The translations under genes and the position numbers were made by a program. From CAYMAI01 sp964388445 (GTDB taxonomy: Bacteria; 4484-113; JAGGVC01): a stretch of 64,000 nt of DNA. Every line of letters starts with the position of its first letter. Positions within the stretch are counted from its first letter, which is position 1. Where the stretch lies: assembly GCA_964388445.1 (NCBI GenBank), contig CAYMAI010000006.1:189635-253634 (forward strand), in the 5' to 3' direction. Below the pieces are notes generated by a model. The model was not told where the DNA came from. It saw nothing but the letters and a program-made list of their open reading frames with translations, and ran no database searches. This document shows, one piece after another, positions 15,586 to 23,889 of this stretch.

Positions 15586-17004
15586 TCATTCGAGGCTGCT
15601 TGGATGTTTCGATAGAACTTCCGAATACCGAAGCAATTCGTCGCGAACAGAGGCAACAAGGTCGGACCGATTCACGTTTATTTCTTTATTCGCCGCATCG
15701 AAACCGGTCCAAAGCCTTTTCAGGTTGACTATTCCCTGCGCAAGTTCGTTACCGCCGAGTATAAGCGCAATCGGATAACCCGCCTTGTCAGCGTATTTAA
15801 GCTGTTTGCCGAGCGAAGCCGCAGTACCCGGATAAACCTCGGCGATTATCCCGGAACCGCGTATTTCACGAGCGAGACGCGCATATTCAGATGCGAGCGC
15901 AGCTTCGAAAAACGGGATGAAAACCGCATTACGTGCGCCGTTAAGAAAGGCGGGATCTTCCTCTAGCGCCATTGCAAGCCTATCTACTCCTACAGCTACG
16001 CCTACGCCGGGGAATTTCATCGAACTGAATCTGCTGACGAGATTGTCATATCTTCCGCCGCCCGCCACGCTGCCGAACTCGGTTTTATCCGGCAAAATCA
16101 CTTCGACTACGGTGCCGGTGTAATAGTCCAATCCGCGCGCCAGCGCTAGATCCCATTTGAGATGATTTTCGTCAAGGTCGCGCGCTCTAAGAAGCCTAAA
16201 TGTTTCGAAAACTTCAAAAAGCCCCGGCTTATCGGAGCAGTCCACGCCAACGCCGAAGTAACCGCAAAGCATTTCCTCAACGGCCTGAAAATCGCCTTCG
16301 ATGCCAATGAAATCGAGTAGCCCGTCGGCTTGTTTTTCGGTGAGAGTCAGAGCGGCCTCTTCTTCGAAAGCGCTCTCGAACGCCTGCTTTTTGTCGAGAC
16401 CCATTAGCTCGCGTTTTACCGCTTTCCTGCCGGAACGATCAAGTTTGTCGAGCACTCTGAACACGCGGTTCGCGTCGTTCCGAATTTCAAGAAAGTCGAG
16501 CAAATAGGACAAAAGCCTTCGGTTGTTGATTTTGACAACGAATTCTTCGATACCAATTTTTTTAAACGATTCGTAAAGAAGTTCGATTATCTCGGCATCC
16601 GCGGCGACCGAATCTATGCCGACGATATCGGCGTCGAATTGGACGAATTCGCGAAGCCGTCCTTTTTTTGGCTTGTCGTAACGCCAGACCTTGCCCGTTT
16701 GCATGCGGCGAAACGGAAAAACAAGTTCGCTTTGATACTGCGCGACGACGCGCGCAAGCGAAACCGTAAGGTCGTAACGAAGACCGACGTCGTTCGCCTC
16801 GAGGTCACGAAATCTGTAAATTTGCTTGTTCGCGTCTGCGCCGAGTTCGCCGAATAGGGTTTCTTCATATTCGAGCGAAGGCGTGTCGAGGTGTAGGTAA
16901 CCGAACGATTCGAATACTTCGTTCAGAGATTTCACAATTCGGGCGCGAACCGCCATTTGCTTCGGAAGCAAATCACGAAATCCCCTGAGGATTCTCGGTT
17001 TCAC
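15586..17004 (-). CDS. hisS: Histidyl-tRNA synthetase
   Basis: About 472 residues from the GTG at 17002-17004 (VKPRILRGFRDLLPKQM, the usual HisRS start). An open frame continues upstream to 17235, but those 77 codons resemble nothing in the family and are treated as leader. Class II motif 2 reads QTGKVWRYDKPKKGRLREFVQFDADIVG, and the histidine-A signatures ARGLDYYTGTVVEV and SVAGGGRYDNL are present, followed by the anticodon-binding domain. The FDADIVG ending of motif 2 is nearer to alpha-proteobacterial and eukaryotic HisRS than to E. coli. The tRNA-His gene lies just upstream on the same strand. Confidence 0.93.
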   Translation of the reverse strand: MKPRILRGFRDLLPKQMAVRARIVKSLNEVFESFGYLHLDTPSLEYEETLFGELGADANKQIYRFRDLEANDVGLRYDLTVSLARVVAQYQSELVFPFRRMQTGKVWRYDKPKKGRLREFVQFDADIVGIDSVAADAEIIELLYESFKKIGIEEFVVKINNRRLLSYLLDFLEIRNDANRVFRVLDKLDRSGRKAVKRELMGLDKKQAFESAFEEEAALTLTEKQADGLLDFIGIEGDFQAVEEMLCGYFGVGVDCSDKPGLFEVFETFRLLRARDLDENHLKWDLALARGLDYYTGTVVEVILPDKTEFGSVAGGGRYDNLVSRFSSMKFPGVGVAVGVDRLAMALEEDPAFLNGARNAVFIPFFEAALASEYARLAREIRGSGIIAEVYPGTAASLGKQLKYADKAGYPIALILGGNELAQGIVNLKRLWTGFDAANKEINVNRSDLVASVRDELLRYSEVLSKHPSSLE

Positions 17005-17096
17005 AAACCTTAATTTTCCAGTTTCGACGCTCAATTCGTTCACCACCTTCGGGGCGGAAAGAGCATTATCGCGCCGTCCGCTCGCTTTTAGTTTGA

Positions 17097-17159
17097 GCGC
17101 GGCCAGTCGATTAAAACTGGATTTCGGGAAATAGGAAGGAAAAAACCAAGTGGCCGCGC
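17097..17159 (-). repeat. Inverted repeat in the hisS leader
   Basis: GCGCGGCCA (17097-17105) and TGGCCGCGC (17151-17159) are a perfect 9-bp inverted repeat enclosing 45 nt that include a run of six T on the minus strand. It lies between a TATAAT box (17296-17301, minus orientation) and the likely hisS GTG. It may be a regulatory hairpin in a leader of almost 290 nt. No T-box consensus was recognised. Confidence 0.45.
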
Positions 17160-17320
17160 GAATATCCCGATTACTGATGAAATCGGTGTCGCATACAAAT
17201 TCGCGCAAATGCGTATGCCACTTAAAACTCCTCAAAGCCGCCCGAAAAGGGGCGATCTTGCCGGGTTAACCACAAGCTTCCCGCTTCGGCATTAAATTAT
17301 ACCCCATAACGCGCGCAAAA

Positions 17321-17394
17321 TAGGGAAGGTGGGGGTCGAACCCACGACCTCTGGTTCCACAGACCAGCGCTCTAACCAACTGAGCTACTTCCCC
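17321..17394 (-). tRNA. tRNA-His (anticodon GTG)
   Basis: The reverse complement folds into a full cloverleaf: acceptor strand GGGGAAG, D stem GCTC/GAGC, anticodon stem CTGGT/ACCAG with loop CTGTGGA (GTG = His), five-base variable loop, T stem GTGGG/CCCAC with loop TTCGACC. CCA is not encoded. The 3' acceptor strand is CTTCCCT then A, giving a G1-U72 pair and discriminator A73, instead of the C73 that pairs with G-1 in most bacterial tRNA-His. It is about 85-320 nt upstream of hisS, same strand. Confidence 0.95.
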
Positions 17395-17414
17395 CCGTTG
17401 CCGCGCGGCCTTTA

Positions 17415-17443
17415 ATCATACCCGCGCGCCGCGCAAGCGTCAA
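17415..17443 (-). promoter_or_regulatory. Promoter of tRNA-His
   Basis: On the minus strand TTGACG (17438-17443) and TATGAT (17415-17420) are separated by exactly 17 nt and end about 20 nt before the tRNA 5' end. The sequence between the -10 and the gene is GC-rich, reminiscent of discriminators at stable RNA promoters. Confidence 0.75.
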
Positions 17444-17554
17444 CAATCGCGGCGTTTGCTTGCGCCAATCACTTCTCCATAATCACGTGTCCATATCTTA
17501 CTTGCCGCTTCGGTGTTAAAATCCCGCGGCCTATATTCAATTCAGGAGCCGATT

Positions 17555-18361
17555 ATGAATAGCCCGACGATTGGAGTGTTCGGAGGTAGCGGGTTTTATT
17601 CGCTGCTGGAAGACGCGCGAGAAGCCGCTGTCAATACGCCGTACGGTCCGCCAAGCGACCGGTTCAGAATTGGCAAGCTTGCCGGGAAAACAGTTGCATT
17701 TCTGCCGCGCCACGGAGCAAAACACCATTTGCCGCCGCACGCAATCAACTACAGAGCGAATCTGTGGGGCATGAAAGAGCTTGGCGTTAAGCAAATTATC
17801 GGGCCATGCGCTGCGGGAAGTTTACAGCCGCACGTAAAGGTCGGCGATTTCGTGATTTCGGACCAACTGGTGGACAGGACGACTGGGCGGAAAGACACTT
17901 TCTACGACGGTCCTGTTACTACGCACGTTGGATTCGCCGAACCTTATTGCGGAAGAATGCGCAAGCTTGCTATCGAGGCCTGCCGAAGGGAAGACGTATC
18001 CCATCATGAAAAAGGCACCGTGGTGGTAATTCAAGGTCCGCGATTTTCGACGAAGGCGGAAGGTAAGTGGTTCGGCGCACAGGGCTGGGAAGTTGTAAAC
18101 ATGACGCAATATCCCGAGGCTTTTCTGGCGCGCGAACTCGAGATGTGCTATTTAAATATCGCCACAATTACCGATTACGACGCCGGGCTGGACGGTCATC
18201 CGGATATAATCCCGGTAAGCAATGCTGACGTGATTAGGGTATTCGGTGAAAACATCGAAAAACTTAAGCGAGTGGTTACTGCCCTAATCGAGTCGCTTCC
18301 GGAGCTTCCCGTTGCGGGCGATTGTTCCTGCTTAACTGCGCTAAAGGACGCTTCTTTCTGA
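17555..18361 (+). CDS. mtnP: S-methyl-5'-thioadenosine phosphorylase (MTAP/PNP family)
   Basis: 268 residues from the ATG at 17555 with CAGGAG upstream; an in-frame extension to 17513 has no ribosome site. It begins IGVFGGSGFYSLLEDA, then YGPPSDRFRIGKLAGKTVAFLPRHGAKHHLPPHAINYRAN, the diagnostic MTAP motif, and VVIQGPRFSTKAEGKWF and VVNMTQYPEAFLARELEMCY. The enzyme cleaves 5'-methylthioadenosine with phosphate, feeding methionine and adenine salvage. A TTAAAAT -10 lies about 45 nt upstream. It is transcribed alone, divergent from tRNA-His and hisS. Confidence 0.95.
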   Translation: MNSPTIGVFGGSGFYSLLEDAREAAVNTPYGPPSDRFRIGKLAGKTVAFLPRHGAKHHLPPHAINYRANLWGMKELGVKQIIGPCAAGSLQPHVKVGDFVISDQLVDRTTGRKDTFYDGPVTTHVGFAEPYCGRMRKLAIEACRREDVSHHEKGTVVVIQGPRFSTKAEGKWFGAQGWEVVNMTQYPEAFLARELEMCYLNIATITDYDAGLDGHPDIIPVSNADVIRVFGENIEKLKRVVTALIESLPELPVAGDCSCLTALKDASF

Positions 18362-18561
18362 TTTAATGCACTATCATGTAGATATATACGGATAACGATA
18401 ATCGTCATTGTCAAATAAAGGTTGTTCGAGGTCAGATTGTAGTAAACGGCTCTTGCTTGATTCCGTTGCGGTAATCGATATAGGGAGCGATGCCGCGGTA
18501 TATAGATTTTCGAAGGCTTTTATCGACTGCGTTTGACTCGATTATCGCAAGGAGGTGTCTT

Positions 18562-19227
18562 ATGGTGGACAGGACTACTCAAAAACTGCATTTGCTGCCC
18601 GATGCCGAGATTTTCTCCGGCATATCGGGAATGGAAGTATTCGCCGAATTCGTCAGGCTTGCGGATTACGCTCCAGGGGAGCAAATCGTGGAGCAGGGTG
18701 AAGGCGGCACCGATTTGTTCGTTCTCGTCGGCGGCAACGCCGTCGTGGCGATTCATATGAGCGACCGCTGCGAGACTGTGTCGAGGTTTTCCGGAACCGG
18801 CGTAATAGGCGAAATCGCATTTCTTTTAAATAAACCATATAGAACCGCTTCGGTAATCGCGACTTCGCCGTGCAGGTTGCTTAGGTTTTCACGCGAAGAT
18901 TTCGAGCGCGTACTCGAGGAGCATCCCCGACAGGCCGCGGAATTTCTCGTGGCACTATCTTGCAGGATTTGCCGCAAACTCGCCGACACGACAATTAGTC
19001 TGGTCAGCGTGCAAGAACAGCTGAACCAGCTTTTGGAGTCGTCGCAGGCATCGGACGTCGAATCCGTTCGCGAGAATATTCTCGCCGCGCTTTCCGAAAT
19101 TTTGGGCGACGCACCCGACGAAACGCTTGCCAGATTCGGCGCGCTCCCGCCGGAAGTGCGGCAGAAGGCGCTCGAATATGCGGAGAGTTTGGCGAATGGA
19201 GCATCGGCAATTTCCGCCCCCGGCTAG
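18562..19227 (+). CDS. Cyclic-nucleotide-binding domain protein
   Basis: About 221 residues from the ATG at 18562, chosen for the AAGGAGG site 7 nt upstream rather than the in-frame ATG at 18490. Residues 15-135 form a CRP-type cNMP domain (YAPGEQIVEQGEGGTDLFVLVGGNAVV, GVIGEIAFLLNKPYRTASVIATS). The phosphate-binding loop lacks the canonical FGExAL Arg pattern in part, but GEIAFL and RTAS are kept. No helix-turn-helix follows; the C-terminal 90 residues are helical and acidic. It may be a cNMP-responsive adaptor for the Fe-S gene 80 nt downstream. Confidence 0.8.
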   Translation: MVDRTTQKLHLLPDAEIFSGISGMEVFAEFVRLADYAPGEQIVEQGEGGTDLFVLVGGNAVVAIHMSDRCETVSRFSGTGVIGEIAFLLNKPYRTASVIATSPCRLLRFSREDFERVLEEHPRQAAEFLVALSCRICRKLADTTISLVSVQEQLNQLLESSQASDVESVRENILAALSEILGDAPDETLARFGALPPEVRQKALEYAESLANGASAISAPG

Positions 19228-19306
19228 TTTTTCTTGTGCGAACGACCGGATTTGGACGGATGCAGCGCATTGGCATTAATATTTCGAAGCGCGGAAGCGC
19301 GATTTT

Positions 19307-20743
19307 ATGAACGAACGGCTATTCGATGCGGCTGGCGAAATAGACAAATGCTCGCTTTGCGCAACCTGCACGAGCGTATGTCCCGTGTACGGGATAACGC
19401 AAATCGAAGGGCATACTGCACGCGGGCATATGCAGCTAATCGACGCGGTTTTGCTTAGGCCGGGCGGCGAGGTAAATCCCGACGGAAGCATATCCGCACA
19501 GGCCTCGCAGCCGGCAATTTCCCCGAATTTCGAAAGCATGCTCGATTGTTGTCTTCGGTGCTACCGCTGCATGGACGTTTGTCCGAGCGGCATTCACACG
19601 GTGGCGGTTTTCGAAGAAGGCAGAGCGGAAATTGCAAAAAGACGGTTAATCCCCAAGTTTGCCGGCTGGCTAATGTCAAAAATACTACCGAGCCGCGCCG
19701 CAATTCAGCTTTTCGCGAGACTCGGTTCGGTCGCACAGGCGGTGATGGCGATTTTCTTGCGTCCGGCAAGGGTTGCGCCCGAACAAATTTGCGACAGATA
19801 TGACGAAAGAGGTTTTAAAAAGCCGGCGGGCGATGCGTTTTGGTTTTTTGGCAACTTCGCGATTCCCAATATTGCGCCGATTTTTTTTATAGGAAGCTCA
19901 TTCGCGGACGAGCGCTCCCCGAAACTCAAGCCGGCGCTAATCGCTTCGGCGGGAAATGCGACGCTTTCCGGCGCATCGCTGGAAGAAATCCGGGACCGGG
20001 TGGTGGGCCGCTCGCGAAAATTGAAAATCGGCTATCTCGTGGACTGCATGACGGACACGCTGTATCCGGCAAACGCGCGTGTTACGGTGGAAGTGCTTGA
20101 GCGTGCGGGCTGCGAAATAGTGATTCCAAAATCTGCCGGTTGCTGCGGAGCTCCTCTGCTCGGCACGGGAGATTTGGCTGGATTCGAGCGGATGGCGCGA
20201 GCTATGCTTGCGGAATTCAACCGGCTGGATTGCGACTATGTAATAGCAAGCAATCCGACTTGCTGCAAAACCATGAAAATCGTTTATCCGGAACGGTTCG
20301 GAAGTGAATTCGAGATTTTTTCCGAAAGCGTACGGATGGATTTCGAAGTAATCGAACTTGTAAAAGACCGCTTGAAACTCGAAAACACCAAAGAGCGAAT
20401 CGGCTTTCACGATCCTTGCCATCAGAGATGGGCGATGGGAATTTCCAAAGAGCCAAGGTCGCTTTTATCAAGTTGCGCGGTTTACGAGCCGCGTGACGGC
20501 GAGGGGGACTGCTGCGGATTCGGCGGTACATTTTGCGTCGATTTTCCGAAAATGGCGCAGGAAATCGCGGCGAAGAAGGCCGAAGCGTATGCCGGAATGC
20601 CGGAAAAGGAAATAGCTACTACATGCCCGGCGTGCATTTACTATATAAATCAAGCGAGCGCGAGAAAGCGCTCCAATTACACGGCGGCGCATTTAAGCGA
20701 AGTAGCGATGCGAGCCTTGCCGGATGTCGCCAAGCGGCTGTAG
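19307..20743 (+). CDS. (Fe-S)-binding oxidoreductase subunit, GlcF/LutA/GlpC type
   Basis: 478 residues. Two N-terminal [4Fe-4S] ferredoxin motifs are visible, CSLCATCTSVCPVYG and CCLRCYRCMDVCPSG, followed by two CCG (cysteine-rich) domains: SAGCCGAPLLGTG with SNPTCCKTM, and HDPCHQRW with GDCCGFGGTFC and TTCPACIYYI. This architecture belongs to the iron-sulfur subunits of glycolate, lactate or glycerol-3-phosphate oxidases and to heterodisulfide-reductase D-like proteins. No flavoprotein partner is next to it. The substrate is therefore undetermined; electron transfer to quinone or to a disulfide is inferred. Confidence 0.88.
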   Translation: MNERLFDAAGEIDKCSLCATCTSVCPVYGITQIEGHTARGHMQLIDAVLLRPGGEVNPDGSISAQASQPAISPNFESMLDCCLRCYRCMDVCPSGIHTVAVFEEGRAEIAKRRLIPKFAGWLMSKILPSRAAIQLFARLGSVAQAVMAIFLRPARVAPEQICDRYDERGFKKPAGDAFWFFGNFAIPNIAPIFFIGSSFADERSPKLKPALIASAGNATLSGASLEEIRDRVVGRSRKLKIGYLVDCMTDTLYPANARVTVEVLERAGCEIVIPKSAGCCGAPLLGTGDLAGFERMARAMLAEFNRLDCDYVIASNPTCCKTMKIVYPERFGSEFEIFSESVRMDFEVIELVKDRLKLENTKERIGFHDPCHQRWAMGISKEPRSLLSSCAVYEPRDGEGDCCGFGGTFCVDFPKMAQEIAAKKAEAYAGMPEKEIATTCPACIYYINQASARKRSNYTAAHLSEVAMRALPDVAKRL

Positions 20744-20796
20744 TAAGGGACTAATGTAAGCATTCCGGTTGTCAGATGAGAAAGAAAAGCCGGCGT

Positions 20797-21192
20797 TTAT
20801 CCTTCTGCGGATGCCTGACTGCGAACATGTTCGCAGATTGCGTCCACTTCAGCGACGAACGTGTTGTAGTCTTCCTGCATTCCGTTGACGTAAGTGCTCC
20901 AGCCCATAGTGCTTTTCGCGTACGAAATGGCATCTTCGATTTCGGCTTCGGTCGCGCCTTGGAGCCTTGCGCCCGCCGCGTGGAAGTAAGTGCAGTACTT
21001 GCATCTCGTTGCCGCGGAAATTGCGACGCCGAGCAGTTCGCGATATTTGTTCGGAATTGGGCCTTCCGCGAATTGCGCCTGCAAAATGAGTTTCCATTCA
21101 AGCTCCAGTCTGTTCTCCGGAATGTGCTTGAAAAACGACGGCACAAGGCCGAACGTGGCCTCGATTTCCTTGTAAACTTCCTCACGCGTCAT
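20797..21192 (-). CDS. Carboxymuconolactone decarboxylase/AhpD-like protein
   Basis: About 131 residues from the ATG at 21190-21192 with GGAGG upstream. The AhpD-type motif is clear: YRELLGVAISAATRCKYCTYFHAAGA, with a CxxC and the following His, as in alkylhydroperoxidase-like CMD proteins. It could act as a peroxidase or as a thiol-dependent enzyme. It lies convergent with the Fe-S gene. Confidence 0.88.
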   Translation of the reverse strand: MTREEVYKEIEATFGLVPSFFKHIPENRLELEWKLILQAQFAEGPIPNKYRELLGVAISAATRCKYCTYFHAAGARLQGATEAEIEDAISYAKSTMGWSTYVNGMQEDYNTFVAEVDAICEHVRSQASAEG

Positions 21193-21394
21193 AGCAAAAC
21201 CTCCAGCCAAGAATTTTTAAGCCGGGCTTGTGCCGAAGCGGGAGCCGGACCCAGCCGATTCTTGCAAGGCCCGCCGCCCGGACGCAATCCGCGTTTTGAA
21301 TACCCGCGCGGTTTCGCGGATTATCGAATTCCTGCGCGAGGGGTATGATAAGTTTGTTCCTTATTTTTGGAAATCCGCGCAAAAGGAGCTTTGA

Positions 21395-21769
21395 ATGGTT
21401 AATTCGATTTGCCACATCGAGTTCGTGTCGAACGGAATGAAGGAAACGGTCGAGTTTTACTCGGCAATTTTCGGCTGGAAAATTTCGGAGTTTACGCCGG
21501 AATATCAAATGTTTTCGCCTGGCGAGGGCGAACTCGGCGGCGGGTTCAGATACGTCGATCCGGAGGGAGACGAGCGGGAAGCGCCGCGCACGGTCGTTTA
21601 TGTTTCGGTCGAGAATATCGAAGATACTCTCGCCCGAATCGAGGCTGCGGGCGGCAAAACGCTTATCCCCAAGAAAAAAATCAGCGACGAACACGGGTTT
21701 TTCGCTTTCTTCATGGATCCGCAAGGAACGATCGTCGGTCTATGGAGCGCGCCGGAAATGGCTGGCTAA
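21395..21769 (+). CDS. VOC/glyoxalase-like domain protein
   Basis: 124 residues with AAAAGGAGC before the ATG. One vicinal-oxygen-chelate module: CHIEFVSNGMKETVEFYSAIFGWKI at the start and FFAFFMDPQGTIVGLWSAPEM at the end. His7, Glu9 and a late Gly-Leu-Trp pattern resemble the CFP32/bleomycin-resistance-like subfamily. The substrate cannot be inferred. The stop overlaps the likely start of the next gene (21742). Confidence 0.85.
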   Translation: MVNSICHIEFVSNGMKETVEFYSAIFGWKISEFTPEYQMFSPGEGELGGGFRYVDPEGDEREAPRTVVYVSVENIEDTLARIEAAGGKTLIPKKKISDEHGFFAFFMDPQGTIVGLWSAPEMAG

Positions 21770-22149
21770 TCGAATCGCTGCGCGATAATCGCCGCGTGGC
21801 GAAAATGTACGACGATGCGGCGATGCGGTATTTCCGCGAGGCGTTCGAGGACGCGATTTTGCGGCTGCCCGGCGTGACGCCGCGAAAAATGTTCGGAAGC
21901 CCTTGTTATATGGCTGCGGAGGCGCTGTTCGCGTTTCTCGTCACGGGCGGAGTTGTTTTAACGCGGCTATCGGAAGAAACGAGGCGAAGGCTAGTTGGCG
22001 GCGAAGCCGCCGGAGTTTCCGCGAAAGTTTTCATATCCGGGACAAAGCCGATGAAAAATTGGTTGGAAATAGCAATCGAAGGAGACGATGTGCAGGACGC
22101 GATTCTTGCGCTCGCGAGGGAAAGCTATGAAAACGCGCTGGCGGGATGA
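21742..22149 (+). CDS. TfoX N-terminal domain-like protein
   Basis: About 135 residues from the ATG at 21742; a later ATG at 21805 (MYDDAAMRYFREAF) gives a length closer to related single-domain proteins. The core LPGVTPRKMFGSPCYMAAEALFAFLVTGGVVLTRL resembles the TfoX/Sxy N-terminal domain. In gamma-proteobacteria TfoX/Sxy influences competence; stand-alone copies such as this are of unknown function. It overlaps the VOC gene by 28 nt and is in another frame, so the two are probably co-translated. Confidence 0.7.
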   Translation: MERAGNGWLIESLRDNRRVAKMYDDAAMRYFREAFEDAILRLPGVTPRKMFGSPCYMAAEALFAFLVTGGVVLTRLSEETRRRLVGGEAAGVSAKVFISGTKPMKNWLEIAIEGDDVQDAILALARESYENALAG

Positions 22150-22182
22150 GCGTGTAAATTCATACCGAAAGGACGGTGTAAT

Positions 22183-22797
22183 ATGATGCTGCGGAATTTT
22201 TGTTTCGCTATAATTGTTTTTATTTGGAGCGTTGCGATGATTGATGAAGCAAAGACGCACGAAGAACCAGGCGGCGGCGCGGAAAACGTGGCGGCCGAAA
22301 ATGGCGAAAGCGATGCATCGGCGGCCGATGAAAAAAAATTCACCGAAACCGAGGCTCACAAGTATTTTGCGGTGACGCTTTTCAACTATACGTGGGATTT
22401 CATCGACAAGACCGAGCGCACGCGGGAAGAAGAATTCGAGATGATACACGCGGCGCATGCGTCGCGGTTTCACTGGGGGCACGTCGGAGAGCCGGTCAAT
22501 TTCTTGCGGGGCGAGTGGCAGGTGAGCCGGGTGTACGCGATTTTAGGGCGCGGCGAACCGGCGCTTTATCACGGGCTGGAATGCCTGCGGGAGTGCGAGG
22601 AGGCGGGCATCGGCGATTTCGACATCGCGTTCGCCCATGAATGCGTGGCGCGGGCGTACGCGGCGCTGGGCGACCGGGAGGGCTTCGAGCGGCACTACGC
22701 AAAGGCGCGGGAAAGGGGCGAGCAAATCGAAAAGGAAGGCGACCGGAATTATTTCTTTCAAGACCTCGACGGCGGGAACTGGTTCGGGATGAGGTAG
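22183..22797 (+). CDS. Hypothetical exported protein
   Basis: 204 residues. A short hydrophobic N-terminus (LRNFCFAIIVFIWSVAMI) is followed by an acidic Ala/Glu linker and a helical domain from about residue 58: AHKYFAVTLFNYTWDFIDKTERT, HAAHASRFHWGHVGEPVNFLRGEWQVSRVYAILGRGEPALYHGLECLRECEE. The paired helices look TPR-like. I recall similar sequences in other bacteria but no named function. A later start at the second or third methionine would make it a cytoplasmic protein. Confidence 0.6.
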   Translation: MMLRNFCFAIIVFIWSVAMIDEAKTHEEPGGGAENVAAENGESDASAADEKKFTETEAHKYFAVTLFNYTWDFIDKTERTREEEFEMIHAAHASRFHWGHVGEPVNFLRGEWQVSRVYAILGRGEPALYHGLECLRECEEAGIGDFDIAFAHECVARAYAALGDREGFERHYAKARERGEQIEKEGDRNYFFQDLDGGNWFGMR

Positions 22798-22833
22798 GGG
22801 GGTGACTTTTATTGCACCAGAATCAAATCATAC

Positions 22834-22862
22834 TTGACAGGCGTTTCCTAGTAGACTATAAT
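22834..22862 (+). promoter_or_regulatory. Perfect consensus sigma-70 promoter
   Basis: TTGACA (22834-22839) and TATAAT (22857-22862) are separated by exactly 17 nt, 31 nt before the ATG of the radical-SAM-like gene. It is the only promoter in the window matching both hexamers fully, consistent with a constitutive, possibly acquired module. Confidence 0.85.
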
Positions 22863-22893
22863 CATCATTGCCATTGAACTTCGGAGCGATTAG

Positions 22894-23889
22894 ATGGTAG
22901 TCAAGGCCAATCGCGCGTCTTCCTTTATTCGGCAATTCGCCGGACCGGGAGAAGATTCGGACATAGTATGCTTTAAATTCTGGCAACTGGTGCCGGCTGC
23001 AGGTTGCGCGTATAAATGTGCCTACTGCTTTCTTCAAGCTTTGCCTTGGTTCAAGTTCAATCCAGACGTATTAATGGGAATGGTATACACAAACTGGGAA
23101 GATATGGTCGGACAAATTGAAGATTGGCTTGAATCTCCGATTCCAATGTCGATGATAGTTGGGGAACTTCAAGACGGTTTGCTTTTCGATTCAGCCTTCA
23201 AGCAAGTTAATGGAAAGGCCATTACTGAGCTTTGCATTCCGCTATTCGCGGCGCAAAAAAGGCATCAGCTTATTTTTCTTACCAAATCAGTGATGATTAA
23301 GAATGCACTCGCGCTTGCGCCGACGAACAGAGCAGTTTTCTCGTGGTCCGTCAACTCCGAGTACATTAGTAAGAAATACGAAGAAGGAACACCGCCCGCA
23401 TCGCGCAGATTCGATGCGGCTCGCAAAATGAAAGACGCCGGATGGCGCGCCAGGCTAAGGCTCGATCCGATGATTCCATATAAGGATTGGAAATCCGGAT
23501 ACGCTGAAACCATCGATCGGATAAACGATCTTCAACCCGAAATGGTCACATTAGGTGCGCTTCGAGCAACGTCTATGAATTCGCTCAAAACAGCGAGCAA
23601 AAATAACGGCAGGCGTTACGACGTGTTCGATTATCTAACTAAGGAAAAAGACCCTAGCGGTTTCAAGCACCGGATACCGGAGGATTTGCTACTCGAAATG
23701 TATGGATTCGTGCTTGAAAAGCTAAAAGCCAAAGTCGTCCCCGCGCTTTGCAAAGAAGATAAAAGCGTGTGGGAGAAACTCGGTATGAAGTTCAAAGGCT
23801 GCCACTGCCTACTGGGAGCGGATGATCCTCTGGCGCGCAACATTAAAATGGAAAGGAGACAATATGCCGGAGTATCATCAAAAAGATAG
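22894..23889 (+). CDS. Radical-SAM-like three-cysteine protein, partner of TcmP
   Basis: 331 residues. Near residue 38 is PAAGCAYKCAYCFLQALPWF, a CX3CX2C triad as in radical SAM enzymes of the spore-photoproduct-lyase-like group. The following segments fit a partial TIM barrel: GELQDGLLFD, HQLIFLTKSVMIKNA, VFSWSVNSEYISKKYEEGTPPASRRFDAARKM, and RLDPMIPYKDW. A late GCHCLLGADD may hold a further cluster. The 3' end overlaps tcmP by 26 nt. Such three-Cys proteins are known to occur beside TcmP in mobile or defence-like settings; the reaction is not known to me. Confidence 0.8.
   Translation: MVVKANRASSFIRQFAGPGEDSDIVCFKFWQLVPAAGCAYKCAYCFLQALPWFKFNPDVLMGMVYTNWEDMVGQIEDWLESPIPMSMIVGELQDGLLFDSAFKQVNGKAITELCIPLFAAQKRHQLIFLTKSVMIKNALALAPTNRAVFSWSVNSEYISKKYEEGTPPASRRFDAARKMKDAGWRARLRLDPMIPYKDWKSGYAETIDRINDLQPEMVTLGALRATSMNSLKTASKNNGRRYDVFDYLTKEKDPSGFKHRIPEDLLLEMYGFVLEKLKAKVVPALCKEDKSVWEKLGMKFKGCHCLLGADDPLARNIKMERRQYAGVSSKR

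Noticed and set aside
17005..17235. N-terminal extension of HisRS
   Set aside because: No similarity to HisRS N-termini and no ribosome site at 17235; it is treated as leader, although translation is not disproved.
21409..21741. Upstream part of the long frame overlapping the VOC gene
   Set aside because: The VOC frame has the conserved motifs and ribosome site; the other frame is meaningful only from about 21742, where the TfoX-like protein begins.
22183..22797. Assigning the exported helical protein to the TcmP module
   Set aside because: The strong promoter at 22834 starts after this gene and the composition differs, so it is not part of the acquired unit.
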